A DNA stretch of 8,358 bases, taken from Pseudobutyrivibrio sp. Lineage in GTDB: Bacteria; Bacillota; Clostridia; Lachnospirales; Lachnospiraceae. Position 1 is the first letter of the stretch, and every line of letters begins with the position of its first letter. The stretch spans positions 1-8,358 of the forward strand of contig JAFYYE010000364.1 in the NCBI GenBank assembly GCA_017557715.1, written 5' to 3'. Made by a program: the position numbers and the translations under genes. Below, one piece after another: positions 1 to 6,660 of the stretch. Below the pieces are notes generated by a model. The model was given only the letters and a program-made list of their open reading frames with translations. It had not been told where the DNA came from and searched no databases.

Positions 1-231
1 AAGCTTCGCTCCAAGGATTTATTGTGTGTCTACACACCATTTGCACAGTGGTATCATCTTGAGTCTGAAAGCCGTGGTCTTGACCATGATGACCCAGCTA
101 AAAAGGCGCGAATGGACGAGGAAACTGAGTACTTTATGTCAAAGTGGAAGGATGTATATGAGAAGGGGGATCCATATTACAATCCAAACCTTTCTTTGAC
201 AAAATTCGACTACTCATTTGGTCGAAAATAA
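1..231 (+). CDS. Glycosyltransferase, family 2 type, C-terminal fragment (5' end outside window)
   Basis: The reading frame is open from base 1 (first residues KLRSKDLLCVYTPFAQWYH) to TAA at 229-231, so this is the last 76 residues of a gene that begins upstream. The pattern VYTPFAQWYHLESESRG, then a stretch of charged helix, then EKGDPYYNPNL, is the usual tail of two-module GT2 glycosyltransferases of O-antigen, rhamnan and exopolysaccharide loci, where the segment follows the last strands of a GT-A fold. The catalytic part is not in the window, so donor and acceptor cannot be read. Such proteins work at the cytoplasmic membrane face, adding sugars to a lipid-linked glycan. The next gene starts 76 bases on in the same direction and belongs to the same pathway. 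A TTG at 22 could be mistaken for a start, but the homologous pattern runs through it, so I treat the frame as partial. The family call is fairly sure; substrate unknown. Confidence 0.82.
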   Translation, partial: KLRSKDLLCVYTPFAQWYHLESESRGLDHDDPAKKARMDEETEYFMSKWKDVYEKGDPYYNPNLSLTKFDYSFGRK

Positions 232-307
232 AATATAATATAGATTAATAATATTGCTTGGGGAAGCAAAGGGTTTTTATATTATTTAATGTATTGGGAG
301 AATAATT
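232..307 (+). promoter_or_regulatory. AT-rich spacer with inverted repeat and possible promoter upstream of the sugar transferase gene
   Basis: This 76-base gap holds a compact hairpin, TTGCTT-GGGG-AAGCAA (254-269), nested in a wider AT-rich inverted repeat whose arms AATAATAT (247-254) and ATATTATT (279-286) are exact complements. The arms share base 254 with the inner stem, so the two cannot form in full at once. TTTTT (274-278) follows the inner stem after four bases, so weak termination or attenuation is possible. There are two promoter-like choices. One is a perfect TATAAT at 234-239 without a good -35. The other is TATATT (278-283) with TTGCTT (254-259) at 18 bases, which would start transcription near 290, just before the GGGAG ribosome site (296-300). 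All of this comes from base patterns alone; AT-rich spacers give such matches by chance. Confidence 0.35.
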
Positions 308-1732
308 GTGTATAAGAAAAAAAAGCGCTCGTGGGTGAAGCATCTTGATTTTATTTTGATTGATATGCTGGCTGCGGAGATAGCATTGTTTCTGGGAGTT
401 TTAATCAAATTCCAGGGGGCAGTGATATTTATCAGCAGATTTGATCATTATCCACTGTACGAGGACATGGCATTGCTATTGCCGTTCATGGATTTAGCAG
501 GTGTACTTCTAACAGAGACTTACACAGGGATTTTACGAAGAACTAAATATCAGGAAGCAATAGCAACAATCGGTCATTGTCTTGTAAATGTTTTGGCGGT
601 ACTGCTTTACATGCAGGCCATGAAGACCACATTCTTCTATTCCAGACTTGCACTTGGTGTAGCAGCTGGATTCATGGTGGTACTATCTTATGTTTTCAGA
701 TGTCTCTGGAAGCGGGTAGTTCGTCAGAGAATGCTTAAGGATGTTAATAAGTCATCACTTATCATAGTGGCTGATTCTGATACGGTGGACGAATGTCTTT
801 CAGAGCTGGCACATAGTCCTTATATGGAATTTAAGGTCAACGGTGTGGCGGTTATGGATAAGGACATGTCTGGACAGGAAATTCAGGGAGTACCTGTGGT
901 TGCTAATGCGGATACTCTATTTGAATATCTTAGAACTAACGTGGTGGATGAAGTTTTCCTTGATGGAAATACAAGGTCAGGAGAACAGAATTTGGCGGCA
1001 CGTATGGTTGAACTTGGACTTACAGTTCATCTATCACTAATTCACGCAGACAATCTTATGCCAAACAGAATAATGGAGACCTATGGCAGATATGTGGTGC
1101 TTACATCAAGCATGCACATTGCTAGCAACAGGCAGGCTTTTATTAAGCGAGTAGGAGATATTTTAGGCGCGCTTATAGGACTTGTTTTTGTTGTAATAGC
1201 CTTCATTATTTTTGCACCGATTATAAAATTACAATCTAAGGGACCAGTATTTTTTTGCCAGACAAGAATTGGTAAGAATGGTCGTAGATTTAAATTTTAT
1301 AAATTCAGAACCATGCATATGGATGCTGAGGAACGCAAGAAAGAGCTGATGGCTCAAAATGAAATCAAAGGAAATATGTTCAAGATGGAAAATGATCCAC
1401 GTATCATTCCAATTGGACGTTTCATGCGAAAGTATTCCATTGATGAGCTACCACAATTCTGGAATGTCCTAAAGGGTGATATGGCGATTGTTGGAACACG
1501 ACCACCTCTTGAGGATGAGTATGAGAATTACAAGCTGCATCATAAGGCCCGCCTTTCTATAAAACCAGGACTCACTGGTATGTGGCAGGTCAACGGACGA
1601 AGTGACATAAAAGATTTCGAGGATGTAGTAGCACTTGATACGGAATACATTGCCAACTGGTCTTTAATGTTGGATTTAAGAATATTGCTTAAAACTGTTG
1701 CAGTTGTTCTTAGGGGAGAGGGATCGAAATAA
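308..1732 (+). CDS. Polyprenyl glycosylphosphotransferase (undecaprenyl-phosphate sugar-1-phosphate transferase)
   Basis: This enzyme starts a lipid-linked glycan by moving a sugar-1-phosphate from a nucleotide sugar to undecaprenyl phosphate in the cytoplasmic membrane. The 474 residues match the usual size of the WbaP/WcaJ/CpsE-like family. Four hydrophobic segments lie in the N-terminal part (about 13-35, 51-70, 84-103 and 110-130), then a Rossmann-like soluble region (about 146-270), then the catalytic bacterial sugar transferase domain (about 279-474). That domain opens with KRVGDILGALIGL and a membrane-entering hydrophobic stretch (about 284-306), and holds KFRTM (332-336), DELPQ (379-383) with the family's catalytic-type Asp-Glu, GTRPP (396-400) and KPGLTGMWQVNGRS. 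The GTG start at 308 is chosen because GGGAG (296-300) sits seven bases before it. The stop overlaps the next start by one base, so translation is probably coupled. Sugar specificity (galactose, glucose or an N-acetyl sugar) cannot be told from these motifs. Confidence 0.94.
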   Translation: MYKKKKRSWVKHLDFILIDMLAAEIALFLGVLIKFQGAVIFISRFDHYPLYEDMALLLPFMDLAGVLLTETYTGILRRTKYQEAIATIGHCLVNVLAVLLYMQAMKTTFFYSRLALGVAAGFMVVLSYVFRCLWKRVVRQRMLKDVNKSSLIIVADSDTVDECLSELAHSPYMEFKVNGVAVMDKDMSGQEIQGVPVVANADTLFEYLRTNVVDEVFLDGNTRSGEQNLAARMVELGLTVHLSLIHADNLMPNRIMETYGRYVVLTSSMHIASNRQAFIKRVGDILGALIGLVFVVIAFIIFAPIIKLQSKGPVFFCQTRIGKNGRRFKFYKFRTMHMDAEERKKELMAQNEIKGNMFKMENDPRIIPIGRFMRKYSIDELPQFWNVLKGDMAIVGTRPPLEDEYENYKLHHKARLSIKPGLTGMWQVNGRSDIKDFEDVVALDTEYIANWSLMLDLRILLKTVAVVLRGEGSK

Positions 1733-3111
1733 TGGACGGAGCTTATTTTTCGCTAGTTGTTTGGACTGTTGATACTAACATGGAACAGTTTAAGGATATG
1801 CTGGAGTCTATTGACCAGCAGGACTATCGAGAATTTGAACTTTATATTATGGATAACAATCCTAGCAACAATCTGGAGGTCACCATCAAAGAATTCTTTC
1901 CGGATATTGTAGACAAGGTACATTATCGCCGCCTGAAAAAACAAAATGGCGGCGCCTATGCCTACAATATCGGAATACATTTCGCTGAGGGTGACCACGT
2001 TGTATTTTTAGGTCAACATGACCGACTTAGTGGAAACACTCTTAGTGCACTGAATGACAAGATAACTGAGCTTGAAGATTCAGCGCATATCATTTATACA
2101 GACCATGACGATTTGGTTGGTCTTGACAGAATGAATCCCCATTTCAAAAGTGATTTTAATAAGGAAATATTTTTGCAGACAAATTATATTGGTGAATTTG
2201 TTTGCTTATCTAAGGATATAATTAGGAAGATAGGCGAGTTTAATGAGAAGGCAAAAAGCGCCTATATCTATGAATATATTCTAAGGGCCGCCTTTAAGAA
2301 ATGCGAAATAGCCCATATTCCATCTCTTCTATATCATAAGCGAACAAGTCTTAAGCCGATGACAAAGGAAGAAAGACAGGCGGCAAATTATAATTGCAAG
2401 GAACATATGGCATTGGCATTATCGTATTTACGAAGTAATGGTGTTGTATGTGATGGAAGAATCGACCCATCTTTAAAGAAATGGCACATCGAATATGATG
2501 ATTCGGGATTTAGAAGATTTGGTGGAGATTACATGTTTTTGAAGGAAGAAAATGTTAGTCTCTTTACGCGAAATAATGTAAAGAAAATGTATGCCTATCT
2601 CTCTCAGCCAGATGTGGCTGTGGTTGGAGTACGCTTTTTAGGCAGAGGCTTTACATACGACAGTGCAGGTTACATCTTTGCAGAAGATGGCGCCCAGTAT
2701 CCCGCATTTCACGGGCAGAAGATTTTTAGAGATACCTATGAAGGATTGGGAAGTATGCCTAGAGATGTGTCTATGGTAGATAGTGGTTGCTGCCTTATTG
2801 ATGCAAAGGTGTATCGAATGCTTCATGGATTTGATACGAGCCTTTCAGGTAAAGATGCAATGCTTGATTTTTGTCTCAGGGCAAAGGCAAGAGGATATAG
2901 AACTGTGGTTGTGCCAAAGTGCATAGCCAGATATAAGAATAAAAATAACGAAAGTAGTCAGGAATCCCACGACAGATTAATGGAAAATCATGGTGATTTT
3001 ATCCAAAAAGGAGATGGTTTTTACAACAAAAATCTACCTATTGGAGTGGAAAATTACATATTGCCAGGTACAGAAAGTAATGTTGAAGAAAAATCTTCTG
3101 AAGATTCTTAA
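1732..3111 (+). CDS. Divergent GT2-type glycosyltransferase: one full GT-A module plus a shortened second module
   Basis: This is a likely cytoplasmic glycan-chain glycosyltransferase of 459 residues with no membrane segment. The first module (about 5-215) shows the GT-A pattern: FSLVVWTVDTNMEQFKDML, then YIMDNN, NGGAYAYNIGI, VVFLGQHDRL (about 91-99), YTDHDDL (122-128) and HFKSDFN. A second part (about 245-435) resembles only the later half of such a module: FLKEENVSLFTRNN, VAVVGVRFLGRGFTYDSAGYIF, GFDTSLSGKDAMLDFCLRAKARGYRTVVVP, and the tail KGDGFYNKNL. The nucleotide-binding first half of module two seems to be missing. The family's usual DHDD after FL reads QHDR (95-98), and the usual N-D-D of module two reads K-E-E (271-273). 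It may therefore be a weak, specialised or non-catalytic partner. The ATG overlaps the previous stop (TAATG); AGAGGG at 1717-1722 is a suitable ribosome site. Family assignment is good; activity and substrate are unknown. Confidence 0.85.
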   Translation: MDGAYFSLVVWTVDTNMEQFKDMLESIDQQDYREFELYIMDNNPSNNLEVTIKEFFPDIVDKVHYRRLKKQNGGAYAYNIGIHFAEGDHVVFLGQHDRLSGNTLSALNDKITELEDSAHIIYTDHDDLVGLDRMNPHFKSDFNKEIFLQTNYIGEFVCLSKDIIRKIGEFNEKAKSAYIYEYILRAAFKKCEIAHIPSLLYHKRTSLKPMTKEERQAANYNCKEHMALALSYLRSNGVVCDGRIDPSLKKWHIEYDDSGFRRFGGDYMFLKEENVSLFTRNNVKKMYAYLSQPDVAVVGVRFLGRGFTYDSAGYIFAEDGAQYPAFHGQKIFRDTYEGLGSMPRDVSMVDSGCCLIDAKVYRMLHGFDTSLSGKDAMLDFCLRAKARGYRTVVVPKCIARYKNKNNESSQESHDRLMENHGDFIQKGDGFYNKNLPIGVENYILPGTESNVEEKSSEDS

Positions 3112-3146
3112 GAATTATAAAGAATTACAGAATTGTTACAGTTTCC

Positions 3147-3176
3147 TTGACAATAGTGGAAGCCTTAGAGTAGACT
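3147..3176 (+). promoter_or_regulatory. Candidate sigma-70-type promoter for the LCP-glmS unit
   Basis: A perfect TTGACA (3147-3152) is followed after 18 bases by TAGACT (3171-3176), which matches four of six positions of the -10 consensus. The predicted start is near 3183, just before the first base of the terminator-like hairpin at 3185, so an mRNA from this promoter would begin with that hairpin. It is the best promoter match between the polysaccharide genes and the LCP gene, but no experiment supports it and the -10 is imperfect. Confidence 0.4.
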
Positions 3177-3184
3177 AAATCATA

Positions 3185-3218
3185 ATGCTGTCATTAACAT
3201 GGCAGCATAAAATTTTTT
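3185..3218 (+). terminator. Rho-independent terminator after the polysaccharide genes
   Basis: ATGCTGTCA (3185-3193) pairs with TGGCAGCAT (3200-3208) across a six-base loop, giving nine pairs including one G-T. It is followed by AAAA and a run of six T (3213-3218). It lies 74 bases after the glycosyltransferase stop and 31 bases before the LCP start, so it should separate the two transcripts. The four A bases between stem and T-run make it less than ideal. Confidence 0.68.
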
Positions 3219-3248
3219 CAAAAACAAGAATGGAGATAATAGATTAAG

Positions 3249-4688
3249 ATGAGTAATTTTGAAGATTACGATTTTGATTTAGAAGCAGAGCGTCGCAGAC
3301 GCCCAGCAGGTAGTAGACCAGCAGGCGCTCGTCCATCGGGTGCACGCCCAGCAGGAGCTAGAAGACCACGTCCAGAAGGCAGCAGACCAGCGGGAAGTCG
3401 TCCAGCAGGTAGCCGTCCAGCAGGCAGTCGTTCAGCAGGGGCTAGATCAGCAGAGGGAGGTCGTCCTACAGGCACACGTCCACAGGGTACAAGAAGACCA
3501 GAGAGTGGTCGCCCTACAAACTCAAGACCAGCATCTCGCAAGAAGACTAACAGAGCAGCACAGAAGAAAAAGACAAGAAGAACAATTATTGTTGTTGAGA
3601 TAGTAGTATTATTAATCCTTGCATTGGTATTCTTCCTTTGGAGTAAGATTGGCAAGGTTAATTGGGACAATATCAATATTGACAATATCGAAGTTAATAA
3701 CCTTGATGCCGCAACAGAAGAGGTACTTAGCCAGTACAAGACTATCGCCCTCTTTGGTGTAGATAACCGTTCAAACGGAAATCTTGATAGTGGTAACTCA
3801 GATGCAATCATCCTTGTTTCTATTAATAATGATACAAAGGATGTTAAGATGCTTTCTGTTCAGCGTGATACTTATCTTCAGGTCGATAAGGATTTATATC
3901 GTAAGTGTAATTACGCGTACAACCACGGTGGTGTTGAGAAGGCTCTTGAGATGCTCAACACAAACCTTGATATTAAGGTAGACGGATACGTTGCAGTTGA
4001 TTTCTATGCTCTTGCAAAGATTGTAGATGACCTTGGTGGGCTTGATCTTGAAATCACACAGCGTATGATTGATACAAACAATGAAAAGACAGGTCAGAAT
4101 GCTCTTGCAGGTTACATTGCAGAGGTAGAAAATGTATTAAAGTACTATCCTGACAGAGAAGAATATTGGGCTAGAGAGGATTGTTACTTCGACAAGCCAG
4201 GTACATATCACCTTAACGGTGCACAGGTAGTTGGTTACTGTCGAAACCGATATGCTGTTAACAACGATTATGGTCGTGCAGAAAATCAGCGTAAGGTTGT
4301 AAAGCTTATTGTTGAGAAGGCAAAGTCAGCAAATGTTGGTCAGTTAAACAAGATTGCTGATGATGTATTCCCAAAGATTGCTACAAGCCTTTCACTTGGT
4401 CAGTGCATGGATATGGCAAAGGATGTTAGCAAGTATACAATGGCTGAGTCATCAGGCTTCCCATTTGCACTTACTACAAAAACAATTAACCAGAAGACAG
4501 GTAGCGTTGTTGTTCCATGTACACTTACAACAAACGTTGTTCAGCTTCATAAATTCTTGTATAATCAGGACGATTATGATCCTACTGATGATATGGTCGA
4601 TGTTATTAGTGATCACATCAAATCTGAGACAGGCTTGAGTGAAAGCAGTGCAGAAATTAACCAGGCGGTTGATGGTTCAGGAAATTAG
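3249..4688 (+). CDS. LytR-CpsA-Psr (LCP) family cell-wall glycopolymer ligase with N-terminal R/P/G repeat tail
   Basis: LCP proteins move undecaprenyl-linked glycopolymers onto peptidoglycan on the outer membrane face. This 479-residue protein has an acidic start (1-14), an Arg-Pro-rich pentapeptide repeat (18-96), a basic stretch (97-111), one membrane helix (about 112-131) and an external LCP domain (about 165-375). Visible LCP signatures are LFGVDNR (D172, R174), SDAIIL (D185), QRDTYL (R206, D207), DFYALAKIVDDLGGLDLEI, and RNRYAVNNDYGRAENQRKV (R332, R334, D340, R343, Q347), the Arg/Asp set that binds the lipid pyrophosphate in known members. The C-terminus is acidic, and I see no LytR_C domain. 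ATG 3249 is the only sensible start; its ribosome site GGAG (3232-3235) lies 13 bases away, longer than usual, so translation may be moderate. Position after polysaccharide genes and before glmS suits glycan attachment. The family is sure; which polymer it handles is inferred. Confidence 0.94.
   Translation: MSNFEDYDFDLEAERRRRPAGSRPAGARPSGARPAGARRPRPEGSRPAGSRPAGSRPAGSRSAGARSAEGGRPTGTRPQGTRRPESGRPTNSRPASRKKTNRAAQKKKTRRTIIVVEIVVLLILALVFFLWSKIGKVNWDNINIDNIEVNNLDAATEEVLSQYKTIALFGVDNRSNGNLDSGNSDAIILVSINNDTKDVKMLSVQRDTYLQVDKDLYRKCNYAYNHGGVEKALEMLNTNLDIKVDGYVAVDFYALAKIVDDLGGLDLEITQRMIDTNNEKTGQNALAGYIAEVENVLKYYPDREEYWAREDCYFDKPGTYHLNGAQVVGYCRNRYAVNNDYGRAENQRKVVKLIVEKAKSANVGQLNKIADDVFPKIATSLSLGQCMDMAKDVSKYTMAESSGFPFALTTKTINQKTGSVVVPCTLTTNVVQLHKFLYNQDDYDPTDDMVDVISDHIKSETGLSESSAEINQAVDGSGN
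3300..3536 (+). repeat. In-gene 15-base repeat coding Arg-Pro-X-Gly-X pentapeptides
   Basis: About fifteen degenerate copies of a five-residue unit run through residues 18-96 of the LCP protein: RPAGS, RPAGA, RPSGA, RPAGA, RPEGS, RPAGS three times, RSAGA, RPTGT, RPQGT, RPTNS and variants, with RRP and one-residue insertions breaking the phase. At DNA level the copies share a core such as CGTCCAGCAGG, but Arg codons switch between CGT, CGC and AGA, so the protein pattern is better kept than the bases. The segment lies before the membrane helix, on the cytoplasmic side. It should be disordered and strongly positive. Confidence 0.93.
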
Positions 4689-4715
4689 TAGATAGTTAAT
4701 AAGAGGATTTAAATT

Positions 4716-6548
4716 ATGTGTGGAATAGTTGGATACGTTGGAAAGTCACAGGCAGCACCTATTTTGCTTGATGGACTTAGCAAATTGGAGTATAGAGGTT
4801 ATGATTCAGCTGGTATGGCTGTTTACGATGGTCAGAAGATTGAGTATGAGAAGGCTAAGGGACGTTTAAAGCTCCTTAGCGAGAAGACTCATGATGGCGA
4901 GACTATGCAGGGTACAATCGGTATCGGACATACACGTTGGGCTACACACGGTGAGCCTAGCGAGACAAATGCTCATCCACATCTTAATGAGGAAGAGACA
5001 ATTGCTGTTGTTCACAACGGTATCATCGAAAACTACGCAAAGCTTAAGGAAAAGCTCATTAAGCGTGGCTATTCTTTCAAGTCAGAGACAGATACAGAGG
5101 TTGTTGCACACCTTCTTGATTATTATTACAAGCAGGGCAATGACCCACTTACATGTGTAACAAAGGTTATGCACCGTGTTGAAGGTGCATACGCACTTGG
5201 TATTATTTTTGCAGATTTCCCAGATGAGATTTACTCAGTTCGTAAGGACAGCCCACTTATCGTTGGACTTGGCAAGGACGGAAATCTTATCGCATCAGAT
5301 GTACCTGCAGTTCTTAAGTACACTCGTCAGGTATACTTCATCGAGAACGAAGAAATTGCTAAGCTTACAGAGAACAGCATCGAGTTCTTTGATGTAGACG
5401 GTCAGCCAATCGAGAAGGAATCAAAGACAATCGATTGGGATGTTGATGCAGCAGAAAAGGGTGGTTACGACCACTTCATGATTAAGGAAATTCACGAGGA
5501 GCCTAAGACTGTTCGTGATACACTTAGCCCACGTATCAAGGATGATAAGGTTGATATCGAGGAGCTTGGTATGACAGATGAGGAAATCAAAGCTATTTCC
5601 CGCATCCGTATTGTTGCTTGTGGTTCTGCTTATCATACAGGTGTTACTGCAAAGTATGTATTCGAAGAGATGGCACGTATCCCAGTAGAGGTGGATATTG
5701 CTTCAGAGTTTAGATATCGTAATCCTATTCTTCAGGAGAACGAGCTTGTTATCGCTGTTTCTCAGTCAGGTGAGACAGCTGATACAAAGGAAGCTGTTCG
5801 TATGGCTCGCGCAATGGGCAACATGACACTTGCTATCGTAAACGTAGTAGGTTCTTCAATTGCTCGTGAGTCTGAGAAGGTTATGTATACTTGGGCTGGT
5901 CCTGAGATTTCAGTTGCTACTACAAAGGCATACTCAGCTCAGCTTGTAGCATTCTATCTTCTTGCTATGAAGTTTGCAGAGGTTAGAGGCTTACTTGGCG
6001 CTGATGAGATGAAGGAGCTTATTAAGGATCTTAAGAAGCTTCCAGATCAGATTGAGATGCTTCTTGGAAACAAGGAGCGCATCCAGAAGTTTGCTAACAG
6101 ATTCGTTGCAGCTAAGGATGTATTCTTCATTGGCCGTGGTATTGATTATGCCATCGCTATGGAGGGTTCACTTAAGCTTAAGGAGATTTCATATATCCAC
6201 TCAGAGGCATACGCAGCCGGTGAGCTTAAGCATGGAACAATTTCACTTATTGAGGAGGGCACACTTGTAGGTGCTGTCGCTACTCAGGATAACATTTACG
6301 CAAAGACTGTTTCTAATATTGTTGAGTGTAAGACTCGTGGAGCATTCATTCTTGCAGTTACTACTGTAGGAAATGAGGATATTGAAAAGGTTGCAGATTA
6401 TGTAATGTACATTCCTCAGACAAACAGATACTTCACTAATTCACTTGCAATTATTCCATTGCAGCTCTTTGGTTATTATGTATCTGTTGGTAAGGGCTTT
6501 GATGTTGATCATCCAAGAAACCTTGCTAAGTCAGTTACCGTTGAATAA
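4716..6548 (+). CDS. glmS: Glutamine--fructose-6-phosphate aminotransferase (isomerizing)
   Basis: GlmS makes glucosamine-6-phosphate from fructose-6-phosphate and glutamine, the entry step to UDP-GlcNAc for peptidoglycan and other glycans. It is a cytoplasmic dimer in known members. At 610 residues it has full length. The glutaminase domain (about 1-230) starts MCGIVGYVG, with the nucleophile Cys2 exposed once Met is removed, and has HTRWATHG (72-79), HNGIIEN (100-106) and TDTEV (125-129). Two SIS domains follow: C302-G-S and SQSGETADT (349-357) in the first, and GRGIDYA (473-479), K487, E490 and H506 in the second, ending HPRNLAKSVTVE with K605. These line up with the E. coli enzyme offset by two. 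AGAGG (4702-4706) is nine bases before ATG. The 27-base gap to the LCP stop suggests one transcript. No room exists for a glmS ribozyme. Codon use is strongly biased (CTT, CGT, AAG), fitting high expression. Confidence 0.98.
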   Translation: MCGIVGYVGKSQAAPILLDGLSKLEYRGYDSAGMAVYDGQKIEYEKAKGRLKLLSEKTHDGETMQGTIGIGHTRWATHGEPSETNAHPHLNEEETIAVVHNGIIENYAKLKEKLIKRGYSFKSETDTEVVAHLLDYYYKQGNDPLTCVTKVMHRVEGAYALGIIFADFPDEIYSVRKDSPLIVGLGKDGNLIASDVPAVLKYTRQVYFIENEEIAKLTENSIEFFDVDGQPIEKESKTIDWDVDAAEKGGYDHFMIKEIHEEPKTVRDTLSPRIKDDKVDIEELGMTDEEIKAISRIRIVACGSAYHTGVTAKYVFEEMARIPVEVDIASEFRYRNPILQENELVIAVSQSGETADTKEAVRMARAMGNMTLAIVNVVGSSIARESEKVMYTWAGPEISVATTKAYSAQLVAFYLLAMKFAEVRGLLGADEMKELIKDLKKLPDQIEMLLGNKERIQKFANRFVAAKDVFFIGRGIDYAIAMEGSLKLKEISYIHSEAYAAGELKHGTISLIEEGTLVGAVATQDNIYAKTVSNIVECKTRGAFILAVTTVGNEDIEKVADYVMYIPQTNRYFTNSLAIIPLQLFGYYVSVGKGFDVDHPRNLAKSVTVE

Positions 6549-6560
6549 TTTGTAATTTAT

Positions 6561-6600
6561 AAAGGTACTTGTATTTTCTAATGAAAAACAAGTACCTTTT
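6561..6600 (+). terminator. Strong intrinsic terminator after glmS
   Basis: AAAGGTACTTGT (6561-6572) pairs perfectly with ACAAGTACCTTT (6588-6599). The inner part can extend by TTTTC (6574-6578) with GAAAA (6583-6587), leaving one bulged A and a TAAT loop. The stem is thus 12 plus 5 pairs. It begins 12 bases after the glmS stop. The T-run is short (TTTT, 6597-6600) but a stretch of nine T follows at 6615-6623. The A-rich left arm could let it work from the other strand too, though no gene faces it here. Confidence 0.88.
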
Positions 6601-6660
6601 GACTTAAAGCGACATTTTTTTTTGAAGAAAAACTTATACCTTTCACTTACTTATCACATT

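Noticed and set aside
22..231. A separate small protein starting at TTG 22
   Set aside because: The frame is open from base 1 and the glycosyltransferase tail pattern crosses position 22, so it is the end of a longer gene.
1493..1507. GTRPP instead of the more familiar GPRPP in the sugar transferase
   Set aside because: The Thr variant is frequent among Clostridia homologues as far as I know, and the neighbouring DELPQ and KFRTM motifs are intact, so I do not see it as a defect.
3235..3240. GATAAT as a -10 box for the LCP gene
   Set aside because: It overlaps the only ribosome site (GGAG), has no -35 at the right distance, and would start RNA at the ATG itself.
3300..3536. CRISPR array or minisatellite in non-coding DNA
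   Set aside because: The 15-base period is in frame with the LCP gene, has no spacers, and the peptide is kept better than the bases, so it is a coding repeat.
3266..3811. A 181-codon open frame on the - strand opposite the LCP gene start
   Set aside because: Its length comes from the GC-richer R/P/G repeat, which is poor in stops on both strands. Its product is low-complexity L/P/A/G/R with no recognisable domain, while the + frame has a clear LCP domain.
4669..4697. Promoter for glmS inside the end of the LCP gene (TTGATG with GATAGT)
   Set aside because: Both hexamers match only four of six and the spacing is short; the 27-base gap makes co-transcription the simpler view.
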